DNA of 64,000 bases, from positions 62,001-126,000 of the forward strand of contig JALNYH010000001.1 in NCBI GenBank assembly GCA_023229945.1, written 5' to 3'. This stretch comes from Arcobacteraceae bacterium (GTDB lineage Bacteria > Campylobacterota > Campylobacteria > Campylobacterales > Arcobacteraceae). A model generated the notes under the pieces. That model did not search any database. It saw only the letters and a list, made by a program, of their open reading frames with translations, and had not been told where the DNA came from. Shown here piece after piece: positions 7,539-15,432 of the stretch (the first letter of the stretch is position 1; each line of letters begins with the position of its first letter). Both the position numbers and the translations under genes were made by a program.

Positions 7539-9017
7539 TTACTGTGGAACCCAGACAGATACTGACTCTCCTTGGCATTTGAACTCTCCCCAACCTTCAT
7601 CATTTGTTGTCACTGTTTCGTTGATATGTCCTGTAATATCGCTGTATGTGACATTTGGAGAACCTGTTTCCATCCATTTGTTGCCATCAGAACCATTACT
7701 AAGCAAGACTGCCATTCCACCTGAATGTTCTTCGTTTCCAGTGCGAGTCCATCCGATGCAGTTTCTATGATCGAAGTAATCGTATTGTTCCCCAAAAGCG
7801 TGAGTTTTGCGAACTTCTAGAAAGTGGTCAATCAGCCATTTGTGGCTTGGCATATTGATATCATATTCATTTCCATCCTTGCCTCCCCCTTTGTATTGTG
7901 CTCCGTAGTAATCAGGAGAAAAAATACATGGGTAGCCACCCTTACGCAGGAGAATAATCGCATACGCAAGAGGTTTGAACCACGCTTCTACTACGGATTC
8001 TAGGGATTGTAGTGGTTGGGTATCGTGGTTGCTGACTATGGTTACTGCTATATCTGGGTGGTCATTGACTAGACTCCTATCAAGGATAGTTCTCAAGTCA
8101 TAAGCGACAACTTCACGACTGGCTTGTGCAAAACTGTAGTGCAACCTAGCATCAAAGAGCATTATATTCTCATCAGTTATTTGCATGAAGTGTTCTAGTG
8201 CTTCGTCTATACCAGACCAATATTCACCGACTGCAAAGAGGTTTCGTTGGGTATGATTGCGTACATGGTTGAGCCATTCGACAAAGAAGTCAGCACCAAC
8301 ATGCTTAACAGCATCAAACCGAAAGCCATCTATTCCAGTCAAATCTGTATACCATTCTCCCCAGTAAAGCAACTCCTTTCGTACATCAGGATTGGCAATA
8401 TCAAGATTACACCCCATTAGATAGTCAAAATTGCCTTTTTCTTTATCCACTTCGTTATGAAATGTCTTTCCCTCAAACAGATAGACTCCAGGAGAATCAT
8501 TTTGTGCCATGGCATTGGTATCAATGGCATTGAAGTGCCACCAATGCCAATGCAAGGATGAGTATTTCACCCCACGACCTGGAAAGGTGAAATGAGTCCA
8601 AGCCTTGATTGGTTGTAGTTCCCCTATGGCTTCATTGCGGTTGTCAGGGTTGTATCTGGTGGCTTTAAACTCTTCTTCCTCATCACCACCTTGCTTGTGG
8701 TTGAAGGCGATGTCAGCATACACCTGTATCCCCACATTATGAGCGGATTCAATTGCTTGAAGATACTCATCACGAGTTCCATATTTCGTGCGTATAGAAC
8801 CCTTCTGGTCAAACTCCCCAAGGTCAAAAAGATCATAGACCCCATAACCATTATCATAGCCTCCAGCTGCACCTTTGTAAGCAGGTGGTAACCACACTGA
8901 AGTGATACCTACTTCTGCAAGTGACGCTGCTTGCTCTGTAAGCTGCCTCCAAAGTGAACCATCTGCTGGCGTGTGCCAGTGAAAAAATTGCATCATAGTA
9001 CCGTTGCGTTCTTTCAT
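7539..9017 (-). CDS. Cytoplasmic alpha-amylase (GH13 family)
   Basis: A 492-residue glycoside hydrolase that would cut alpha-1,4-glucans. Landmarks along the barrel are GITSVWLPPAYKG (about residue 35), VQVYADIAFNH-type region one (written VGIQVYADIAFNHK here), GIDGFRFDAVKHV with the nucleophile Asp (about residue 235), AVGEYW with the acid/base Glu (about 265), and IVSNHDTQPLQSL with the third acidic residue (about 330). There is no signal peptide, as in cytoplasmic AmyA enzymes. ATG 9017 was chosen because AGGAG lies 7 bases upstream; the frame extends a further 17 codons without a better start. The gene is visibly richer in G and C than its neighbours and stands alone, suggesting horizontal acquisition. 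It is complete and apparently functional. Confidence 0.92.
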   Translation of the reverse strand: MKERNGTMMQFFHWHTPADGSLWRQLTEQAASLAEVGITSVWLPPAYKGAAGGYDNGYGVYDLFDLGEFDQKGSIRTKYGTRDEYLQAIESAHNVGIQVYADIAFNHKQGGDEEEEFKATRYNPDNRNEAIGELQPIKAWTHFTFPGRGVKYSSLHWHWWHFNAIDTNAMAQNDSPGVYLFEGKTFHNEVDKEKGNFDYLMGCNLDIANPDVRKELLYWGEWYTDLTGIDGFRFDAVKHVGADFFVEWLNHVRNHTQRNLFAVGEYWSGIDEALEHFMQITDENIMLFDARLHYSFAQASREVVAYDLRTILDRSLVNDHPDIAVTIVSNHDTQPLQSLESVVEAWFKPLAYAIILLRKGGYPCIFSPDYYGAQYKGGGKDGNEYDINMPSHKWLIDHFLEVRKTHAFGEQYDYFDHRNCIGWTRTGNEEHSGGMAVLLSNGSDGNKWMETGSPNVTYSDITGHINETVTTNDEGWGEFKCQGESVSVWVPQ

Positions 9018-9177
9018 CTGCTGTCTCCTACTAGCCCAACTATATATTCTACACACATTGTATTCCAAACACCCTGAACTTATCTAATTTTATACCTCAG
9101 AGGCTAATATGCACTTTTTTAGAAAGCTTAGTATAAATATCAGTGCAAAAGATTATAATAAAACCCTAGATTGACTT

Positions 9178-9262
9178 ACAAAGAATAATAATATGCTCAA
9201 AAAAATAGTTAATTTTATGTTCAATTTTATGCTTTTACAAGTATGTATATGCTATTCTTTGT
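9178..9262. repeat. Inverted repeat pair between amylase and the R-M island
   Basis: ACAAAGAATA at 9178-9187 is matched by its exact reverse complement TATTCTTTGT at 9253-9262, with about 65 bases between them. It sits in the 300-base gap between the amylase start and the first island gene. Otherwise the gap shows only AT-rich sequence. It might be the edge of a lost mobile element or a weak hairpin. Confidence 0.35.
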
Positions 9263-9321
9263 GATTCTAAGACTTACGGGATTAATAAACAATAAATATA
9301 TTTAAAACAAGTAAAAGAGCC

Positions 9322-9618
9322 ATGACAAAAGAAAATCACATAGAACAAAATTTTATAGCCAAACTTCAAGAGCTAAATCATGTCAATCTAGGTGATGCAG
9401 AGTTTGCTAGACTTCTTGGTATCCCAAGCCTTTCAAAAAAGACTATTGAAAAAATAAAAACATATATTCCAAAACCAAAAGAACAACAAAAAATAGCCAA
9501 CTTCCTAAGCTCCATCGATGAACTCATCACTTCACAAAGCAAAAAAGTAGAAACACTAAAAGAACACAAAAAAGCCCTCATGCAACAACTTTTTCCATCA
9601 AAAGAGCTACAAGAATGA
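9322..9618 (+). pseudogene. Chimeric remnant: HsdR N-terminus joined to HsdS C-terminus
   Basis: A 98-codon open frame made of pieces of two type I restriction genes. Residues 1-16 (MTKENHIEQNFIAKLQ) are the start of a typical HsdR. Residues 17-31 (ELNHVNLGDAEFARL) match a segment that in HsdR lies further downstream, so an internal deletion is likely. From about residue 32 the sequence switches to the end of an HsdS specificity subunit: IPKPKEQQKIANFLSSIDE, then the conserved helix and KALMQQLFPSKE. Neither a motor nor a DNA-recognition domain remains, so no R-M activity is expected. The frame is intact with an AAAAGAG upstream, so it might still be translated. It marks the left end of the island. 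Confidence 0.75.
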
Positions 9619-9685
9619 GGAATACATACCAAGTGAAAGAGATAGCTATGAGAAAACTTTTAATTGGGGAAGGGAGAGTGAAAAT

Positions 9686-10477
9686 ATGAAATCCATGCTT
9701 TCCAAAGAATATACAGAACATAGTATATTTTTAGAATTAGAACAATATATCAATTTCTATGAATCTTTGTCATTTTCTGTATTAAAATGGGTCAATGTAG
9801 GTACAAAATCTATTAATTATGAAACATATTTAATTTCATCCTTAAAGTCCACACTTGAATCGATAAAGAAATTATTAGAATTTGGAACAATCAACGATGC
9901 ATATGCATTAACAAGAAAATATTATGATTCAATAATTGTTCATATTTATACATCTCTTTATATTATAGAGTTTCACAGCTTGGAAAACTTTATTGTCGAT
10001 AAAATTAATAATTGGTTACAAGGAAAAGAAAAACTACCAGATTATAAAACTATGAATTCCTTTATAAGAAATAATAAAAAGATTGAAAATGTCAATAAAA
10101 TACTATTTCCTAAAAATGATAAGAATTATACAAACATTCGACAAAAACTCAATGACCATACACATTATAATTATTTTAAATATATGATGCTTAATGATTA
10201 TCAAATTAATATTCCTAGAATGGATGCACTTGAAAATTTAAATACATATTTAAGAGAAATATTTATCAAACATTTTATTTGGATGTTTATAATCAAAGAT
10301 AATTGGTTAATGGCAGATGATTATACGGATTATTTGGAAATGAAAATGACACCACCTCACAACTCAGAATATTGGGTTGCCCCTTTTATTCAAAATATTT
10401 TTGAAGAAATAATCAAAAAATATAGACCAGATTTAGCTACCGAACTTAAACAAAGTACCTTAATGGAATTAAAATGA
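9686..10477 (+). CDS. Uncharacterised 263-residue protein of the R-M island
   Basis: I do not recognise a family. The predicted protein is mostly helical and soluble, with repeated aromatic residues (YINFYESLSFSVLKW) and a run DAYALTRKYYDSIIVHIY around residues 75-92. No signal peptide or zinc-ligand cluster is visible. A GGGAGAG ribosome binding site precedes ATG 9686. The same frame is open back to about 9617 without a start codon, which could be the remnant of a longer or fused gene. It lies between an HsdR/HsdS relic and a TrlF-type ATPase, so a role as a restriction-associated accessory gene is suggested by position only. Low-GC codon use matches its neighbours. Confidence 0.65.
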   Translation: MKSMLSKEYTEHSIFLELEQYINFYESLSFSVLKWVNVGTKSINYETYLISSLKSTLESIKKLLEFGTINDAYALTRKYYDSIIVHIYTSLYIIEFHSLENFIVDKINNWLQGKEKLPDYKTMNSFIRNNKKIENVNKILFPKNDKNYTNIRQKLNDHTHYNYFKYMMLNDYQINIPRMDALENLNTYLREIFIKHFIWMFIIKDNWLMADDYTDYLEMKMTPPHNSEYWVAPFIQNIFEEIIKKYRPDLATELKQSTLMELK

Positions 10478-10533
10478 AGAATATAAGATTATAAAAGATT
10501 AATTATGAAATTATGTATATACGAGGATAACAT

Positions 10534-12960
10534 ATGCACAACAAACAATATTCTGATTGGTTGAGAATTGATTTACATATCCATACAGATAAAAGCAAAG
10601 AAACAAAAAGTGGAGATTACAAAGGTAATTTTGATGTAGCCACATTAAAGGCAAAGCTTATAGAAAATAAGGTAGAAATATTTTCCCTTACAGACCATAA
10701 CATAATTAATGTTGAAGCTTATGAGGAATACTACAAAAATTATACAGAGGATGACCCCTTGTTGCTTATCGGGGTTGAATTAGATATACAAGGCAATAGC
10801 ACATCTAAAACCTATCATTCTTTGCTTATATTTAACTACTCAAATACAGATAGAGTTAAATATATTTCAGAAAAACTAGAGAAAAAATATCAGGACAAAA
10901 ATGTAACAAATCCTTTTGATAGAAGATTGACATTTGATGAGATTATTGAATTGTTTATAAAAGATGATTTCTTTTTTATACCACATGCAAAAAAAGGTGG
11001 GCATCAAAATATCGTAGATGCTGAACTTTCAAATATTCAAGATACACAAAGAATGATTTTATTAATGCAAAGTGCATTAGAAAAAGTTACAGCCCAAGAA
11101 ATGAAAGAAGCATATCAAAAAGGCTTTGATTTACTTCAAAATGACGAATTTAGAAATAAAAAGGATATAGCATATATCAATTTTTCAGACAATCATTGTT
11201 GCGAACAGTATCCTTGTAGACATATGGGTGAAAAAGGAAATCATGAATTTGATTATATCAAAGGGCAAAAAAGCTATGAAACAATTCGTTTAGCATTTAT
11301 AGATCCTGAATCGAGAATAAAATCACAAGCAGAATTTGATGCTCTTAATAAAACACTTAATACGATAGATAATCTAAAAATTGATTCACACGAGTATTTT
11401 AATCAAAATGAATTGTTTTTTAGTCCGCATTTGAATGTTGTAATTGGTGGTCGTTCTAGTGGGAAAAGTTTATTGATGAACCTGATAGGTGGGAAAATTG
11501 ATAGTCTTACTATTAAAAAAAACAACTATGATAAATTTCATGGGGAACATATTTCTATAAAAGCAAAAAGTGATGATGGGTATAAACAACAAACAGCAAT
11601 AGAAAAGCCAATTTACATCAATCAAGGCGATATTGTTGATTATTTTGAAAAAAATAGTTTAAAAGAATTGGCTGAAAAATCAAATAAAAAACTTGAATAT
11701 AATGAAGCCAAAAGCAAGTTTGAAACACATAAGAACGGACTACAATTAATCATTAAAGAAATGATAGACAAATATAAGGATATTCAAGAATTTGATGTTA
11801 AAAAATTTGAATTACATAAAAAAACAATAGATAGTTTTCATAGCACAAGCTACACTATTAACTTAAATATTGACAGTCTTAAAGCTACTAATAAAACTAT
11901 CATATCAGAATTAAATGAGGCTAAAGAGCTAATAGATTCATTAGTAGAAAATTTAGCGTCATTCAATAGTAATAAACATCTTGAAATAAATGAAACTGAA
12001 AAATCTGTCATTGAAGCATTTCAAGGCTTAATTGATGAAAAATTAGCACTTATTGAAACTAAACAAAAGAATAAAAATAGAATCAATAACTTTTTTGTGC
12101 AAGTAGAAAAAATTATTGAGGATGCCAACTCTACTTTAAGTAATGAGTCACAGCAAAAAGTTATTGCAAAGCAAAGTATTAAATCTCTTGAAGATAATAT
12201 AAAAGAATATTTTTCAAAATATGCTAGATTGAAATATGCTACTAAAACGATTGAATCTTTCGACTACTCAAAAAAAGAAACTATTGAAATTAATGAAAAT
12301 GTTTTATTGGTGTTAGAGGTTGAAAAAACTGAAGAGTTGGAATTAACTAAAATGACTATAAATGCAATAAAAAATGGAATTTCATCTGATAGTCTCTATG
12401 TAAATTTAGAGAAGTTGTCAAAAAATAAGTTATCAATTAAAAATCTAATTGGTAATGACAGCAATAAACTTTCTCAAAAAATACACACTGAATTATCAGA
12501 TTTATTTATCTCAATGGATAATCCAAAAGATTATTTGAAATATAGTGATGAAGAAACATCAAAATCCAAAAGTCCAGGATTCAACTCTGAAAAATATCTT
12601 GGCATTTTGCTAAAGAATTCAATAAATAAGATTATCTTTATTGACCAACCAGAAGATAATTTGGGAAATAAATTTATATCCGAAGAGTTAGTTTCAACTA
12701 TTAGAGATATAAAATTTAAAAACCAGATATTTTTAGTAACTCATAATCCATCTATTGTTGTTTATGGCGATGCTGAAAATATAATTATTGCTGAAAATTC
12801 AGAAAATAAGATTAGCTATAAACAGATAGTTTTAGAAGATGTTGCATCTCAAAAAGAGATATGTAGTATTCTTGATGGTGGTGAATATATATTTGACAAC
12901 CGTGCAAAAAAATATAATATTCAAAGAATTTTAAAAGATAATAGCTCACAAGGAAAATAA
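10534..12960 (+). CDS. TrlF-type protein: PHP domain plus SMC-like AAA ATPase
   Basis: An 808-residue protein. The N-terminus is a PHP phosphoesterase domain: RIDLHIHTDKS gives the first two metal-binding His residues (15 and 17), LTDHN follows near residue 58, and FIPHAKKGGH near 150. A P-loop, GGRSSGKSL, is at about residues 305-313. The middle, about 365-560, is rich in charged helices and probably forms a coiled coil. The Walker B and signature region is FIDQPEDNLGN near 702, followed by FLVTHNPS. This order matches TrlF proteins, described from restriction-modification loci and suspected to act in defence; their reaction is not established to my knowledge. GAGGA precedes the ATG. The gene appears intact, unlike most of the island. 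Confidence 0.8.
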   Translation: MHNKQYSDWLRIDLHIHTDKSKETKSGDYKGNFDVATLKAKLIENKVEIFSLTDHNIINVEAYEEYYKNYTEDDPLLLIGVELDIQGNSTSKTYHSLLIFNYSNTDRVKYISEKLEKKYQDKNVTNPFDRRLTFDEIIELFIKDDFFFIPHAKKGGHQNIVDAELSNIQDTQRMILLMQSALEKVTAQEMKEAYQKGFDLLQNDEFRNKKDIAYINFSDNHCCEQYPCRHMGEKGNHEFDYIKGQKSYETIRLAFIDPESRIKSQAEFDALNKTLNTIDNLKIDSHEYFNQNELFFSPHLNVVIGGRSSGKSLLMNLIGGKIDSLTIKKNNYDKFHGEHISIKAKSDDGYKQQTAIEKPIYINQGDIVDYFEKNSLKELAEKSNKKLEYNEAKSKFETHKNGLQLIIKEMIDKYKDIQEFDVKKFELHKKTIDSFHSTSYTINLNIDSLKATNKTIISELNEAKELIDSLVENLASFNSNKHLEINETEKSVIEAFQGLIDEKLALIETKQKNKNRINNFFVQVEKIIEDANSTLSNESQQKVIAKQSIKSLEDNIKEYFSKYARLKYATKTIESFDYSKKETIEINENVLLVLEVEKTEELELTKMTINAIKNGISSDSLYVNLEKLSKNKLSIKNLIGNDSNKLSQKIHTELSDLFISMDNPKDYLKYSDEETSKSKSPGFNSEKYLGILLKNSINKIIFIDQPEDNLGNKFISEELVSTIRDIKFKNQIFLVTHNPSIVVYGDAENIIIAENSENKISYKQIVLEDVASQKEICSILDGGEYIFDNRAKKYNIQRILKDNSSQGK

Positions 12961-12961
12961 A

Positions 12962-13309
12962 ATGGATGAATTAAATTGTAATGCAGTATTAAATAAAGAA
13001 GCGAATAAAATTACAGTAAGTAATCTTGCAGGTAATAACTTAGACATTGATATAAGTATTGATATAAGTAGTGATGTCGATTTTACGAATTTGGTTCAAG
13101 AATTAACAAAAAAGATAGATGAAGAAAAAACCATTGTCTTAACCGTTGAAGATGAAGAAAACATAACTAACTCTAAAGACAAATTAATTATTGAGACATT
13201 AAAGAATATTTTTAAATCTTATAATGAAAGTTTAAAAGATATTGAAGAAGAGGTAACTACTGATAATTATGAAACAATGGGGACAAACAATGGGGACAGG
13301 CACCTTTAA
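12962..13309 (+). CDS. Uncharacterised acidic protein with repeat-derived C-terminus
   Basis: A 115-residue acidic protein starting one base after the TrlF stop, with AAGGAA placed 6 bases before its ATG, so it is probably the second gene of a TrlF operon. The body has alternating hydrophobic and acidic residues (NNLDIDISIDISSDVDF) and a lysine-rich centre; no family is recognised. The last residues, NNGDRHL, are encoded by a GGGGACAGGCACC repeat, the same ending as the next open frame, so the original C-terminus has probably been replaced or extended by repeat insertion. It could be a small partner of the ATPase. Confidence 0.55.
   Translation: MDELNCNAVLNKEANKITVSNLAGNNLDIDISIDISSDVDFTNLVQELTKKIDEEKTIVLTVEDEENITNSKDKLIIETLKNIFKSYNESLKDIEEEVTTDNYETMGTNNGDRHL
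13271..13296 (+). repeat. 13-bp tandem duplication at the repeat edge
   Basis: AAACAATGGGGAC occurs twice in direct succession (13272-13284 and 13285-13297 approximately), at the left boundary of the first repeat cassette. It looks like slippage or a footprint duplication at the junction where the repeat joined the acidic-protein gene. Confidence 0.6.
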
Positions 13310-13362
13310 ATGACAAACACACCCAACCCCACCCCAAAAAAGGAGCTTAACAAAATGAATGA
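13283..13362 (+). repeat. Repeat cassette copy A (REP-like GGGGACAGGCACC plus leader)
   Basis: First of two near-identical cassettes of about 78 bases (second at 13675-13752). It begins with ACAATGGGGACAGGCACC, continues through TTTAAATGACAAAC, a C/A-rich stretch and AAAAAAGGAGCTTAAC, and ends in ATGAATGAA, the start of the truncated rhuM gene. The GGGGACAGGCACC core resembles REP sequences linked with REP-associated tyrosine transposases; no such transposase is in the window. The cassette therefore both terminates the gene to its left and supplies a ribosome binding site and start codon to the gene on its right. Confidence 0.7.
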
Positions 13363-13702
13363 ACCAACTCAATCAAACACTGTTATTTACAACGATGGAG
13401 AGCTAGAGCTAAATGTATCAGTGGGAAATGAAACAGTTTGGCTTAATAGAAATCAGATTGCAGAGCTTTTTGGAAGGGATGTAAAAACTATAGGAAAGCA
13501 TATAGGCAATGTTTTTGGTGATGAAGAACTAGAACCATTTTCAACTGTCGCAAAATTTGCGACAGTTCAAAATGAAGGGGGAAGGGATGTTGTAAGAGAA
13601 ATTGAGTACTACAATTTAGATGTCATTATTTCAGTAGGCTACAGGGTTAAATCTCAAAAAGGTGTACGATTTAGACAAAACAATGGGGACAGGCACCTTT
13701 AA
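13355..13702 (+). pseudogene. Truncated RhuM-family protein, N-terminal part
   Basis: The 115-codon frame from ATG 13355 has the RhuM family start: VWLNRNQIAELFGRDVKT, IGKHIGNVFGDEEL and the VVREIEYYNLDVIISVGYRV segment. Full RhuM proteins are about 330 residues, so some two thirds are missing; the frame runs into the second repeat cassette at about 13675 and ends with the repeat-encoded NNGDRHL. RhuM genes are common passengers of type I R-M loci and were first named for Salmonella virulence islands; their function is unclear. A strong AAGGAG supports translation of the stub. An upstream ATG at 13310 in the same frame lies within the repeat and is unlikely to be used. Confidence 0.75.
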
Positions 13703-13752
13703 ATGACAAACCCAGCCAACACCATCCCAAAAAAGGAGCTTAACCAATGAAT
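13675..13752 (+). repeat. Repeat cassette copy B
   Basis: Second copy of the cassette at 13283-13362. It shares the GGGGACAGGCACC core, the TTTAAATGACAAAC segment, the C/A-rich middle with a few substitutions, the AAAAAAGGAGCTTAAC ribosome binding site, and ATGAATGAA at the start of the next gene. As with copy A, it closes the frame on its left with NNGDRHL and opens the frame on its right. The paired layout suggests duplication or recombination between such leaders removed the missing parts of the genes between them. Confidence 0.7.
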
Positions 13753-14079
13753 GAAATAACCAATCATAGCCTTTTGGAACAAATTAAGAATCTAATTGAG
13801 CAAACAAAACAAAATGTAGCAGTAGCTATAAATAGCTCAATGACCATGATGTATTGGCATATAGGAAAGCTTATCAATGATGAGATATTGCAGAACAAAA
13901 GGGCAGAATACGGCAAAGAGATTGTTGCTACGGTGTCGCAACAATTGAGCGAACGATATGGCAAGGGTTATAGCTATTGGGCACTTACAAGAAGTAAAGC
14001 TTCCGTTTCGCAACTTGTTAAAGATGGCACGGCGTGGATGAGCCAAGCCCTAGTAGCAAAAAGGAGTGAGCCAAGATGA
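13747..14079 (+). pseudogene. Truncated YhcG/DUF1016 nuclease-family protein, N-terminal part
   Basis: The first 75 or so codons give a typical DUF1016 N-terminus: an initial helix, then MMYWHIGKLINDEILQ, and YGKEIVATVSQQLSERYGKGYSYWALTR. The family normally continues for another 250 residues to a PD-(D/E)xK nuclease core, absent here. After LTR the frame enters unrelated sequence (KASVSQLVKDGTAWMSQA) and stops at 14077, overlapping the fic start by 4 bases. The junction near 13990 is therefore a deletion breakpoint. Such genes are frequent companions of type I R-M systems. Translation from ATG 13747 is plausible given the AAGGAG, but the product would lack the catalytic domain. Confidence 0.75.
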
Positions 14080-15212
14080 ACTTAAAAGATTTTAAATCAG
14101 GGGTACTTAGACAAGAGTATCAATATAAAAGTTTCTTGCCTGAATTTATTAATCATACCTTTACATGGGATGACCCTCAGATAAATACAATGTTAGAAGA
14201 TGCCACGAGAGCATTGGGAGAACTCAATGCTTTTACTATGATAGTGCCAAATGTAGATATATTTATACAGATGCACATCACCAAAGAAGCCAACACTTCA
14301 AGCAAGATAGAGGGTACAAAAACCCAGATGGATGAAGTCCTTATCGCTAAACATCAGATTGACCCAGAAAAAAGAGATGACTGGCAAGAGGTGAGAAATT
14401 ATGTCGATGCTATGAATAGTGCGATAAAAGAGCTAGAAACTTTGCCTATTTCAAATCGCCTTATCAAAAATATTCATGCCATACTATTAAACAGTGTACG
14501 AGGTGAAGCAAAACAACCAGGAGAGTTTAGAAAATCTCAAAACTGGATAGGTGGGGCTAGTTTGGCAACTGCTTATTTTATTCCTCCTCATGAAATGCAA
14601 GTAAATGAATTTATGAGTGATTTGGAAAAGTTTTTGAACAATGAAGAGATATTTGTACCACATCTTATAAAAATTGCTATTGCACATTATCAGTTTGAAA
14701 CTATTCACCCATTTTTAGATGGGAATGGTCGTATTGGAAGGCTATTGATTCCCCTTTATCTAGTAAGCAATGGGCTTTTGAAAAAACCATCTTTGTATTT
14801 GTCTGATTTTATCGAAAAAAATAAATCAGCTTACTATGAAGCCCTTACAAGAGTGCGAACTGATAATGATTTGATACATTGGATTAAATTTTTTCTTGAA
14901 GCCGTTATTGTTACCGCAAAAAGTGGTGTAAAAACCTTTGAAACTATTTTGAGCTTAAAACAAGAGATGGATGCACTTATGATTGGATTTGGTAAAAAAG
15001 CACACAATGCTAGTAGATTGTTAGAAATGTTATATCAAAAACCTATTGTTAATATGACTGATGTTGGTCGTGAACTAAATCTTGCTAAAGCAACAGTAAG
15101 TTCTCTTATAAAAGATTTTGAAGAAAAAGGTATTTTAAAAGAGACCACAGGGTATGAACGAAATAAATATTATGCTTTTACAAGATATTTAGATGCTTAT
15201 AGTAAGGATTAA
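14076..15212 (+). CDS. Fic-domain protein (predicted AMPylase) with C-terminal winged helix
   Basis: A 378-residue protein. An N-terminal inhibitory helix motif (SSKIEGT, fitting SxxxEG) lies near residues 73-79. The complete Fic motif HPFLDGNGRIGR is at about 211-222, with the His base and Asn/Arg phosphate contacts all present. The C-terminus has a winged-helix DNA-binding segment (NMTDVGRELNLAKATVSSL). This is a class II, self-inhibited Fic enzyme, a family that usually transfers AMP to a protein target; the target is unknown. Its ATG overlaps the stop of the YhcG stub. Unlike its left neighbours it is full length, so it may be the selected survivor of the island. Fic genes of this type often sit inside hsd operons. 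Confidence 0.88.
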   Translation: MNLKDFKSGVLRQEYQYKSFLPEFINHTFTWDDPQINTMLEDATRALGELNAFTMIVPNVDIFIQMHITKEANTSSKIEGTKTQMDEVLIAKHQIDPEKRDDWQEVRNYVDAMNSAIKELETLPISNRLIKNIHAILLNSVRGEAKQPGEFRKSQNWIGGASLATAYFIPPHEMQVNEFMSDLEKFLNNEEIFVPHLIKIAIAHYQFETIHPFLDGNGRIGRLLIPLYLVSNGLLKKPSLYLSDFIEKNKSAYYEALTRVRTDNDLIHWIKFFLEAVIVTAKSGVKTFETILSLKQEMDALMIGFGKKAHNASRLLEMLYQKPIVNMTDVGRELNLAKATVSSLIKDFEEKGILKETTGYERNKYYAFTRYLDAYSKD

Positions 15213-15290
15213 GGCGACAAACTGAACTAAGGATTTTTATAGTTCAAGTTAAGGCTTTAAACTGAACTAAGGATTTTTATAGTTCAAGCT
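15211..15290 (+). repeat. Two tandem 40-bp hairpin-forming repeats after fic
   Basis: Bases 15211-15250 and 15251-15290 are 40-base direct repeats that differ at four positions by eye. Each contains GAACTAAGGATTTTTATAGTTC, in which GAACTA pairs with TAGTTC around a 10-base loop. The first copy overlaps the fic stop codon. The hairpins may act as terminators or stabilise the 3' end, or may be slippage products in decaying DNA. Confidence 0.65.
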
Positions 15291-15412
15291 AGAGAGTTTG
15301 TAAGTGATTTTGATAGATTGATTTTAGATGTGAAAAAAGAGGAAAATAAGTAAATTATACTAAAGAGCATAATGAGTTTCTCAAAGAGCTTGGACTCTCA
15401 TTATTGCCGTAG
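15261..15412 (+). pseudogene. Two short C-terminal scraps of lost island genes
   Basis: Without start codons, one frame ending at 15353 reads REFVSDFDRLILDVKKEENK and a second frame ending at 15412 reads YTKEHNEFLKELGLSLLP. Both look like natural protein C-termini rather than random translation, and both end in stops. They are probably the tails of deleted R-M accessory genes, but I cannot name the families with confidence. They mark the right edge of the island, 20 bases from the end of carA. Confidence 0.45.
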
Positions 15413-15432
15413 TTTAAGTGAGTAAAAGAGTC

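Noticed and set aside
13310..13354. Upstream start of the rhuM fragment at ATG 13310
   Set aside because: The extra 15 codons lie in the repeat cassette; the AAGGAG precedes ATG 13355.
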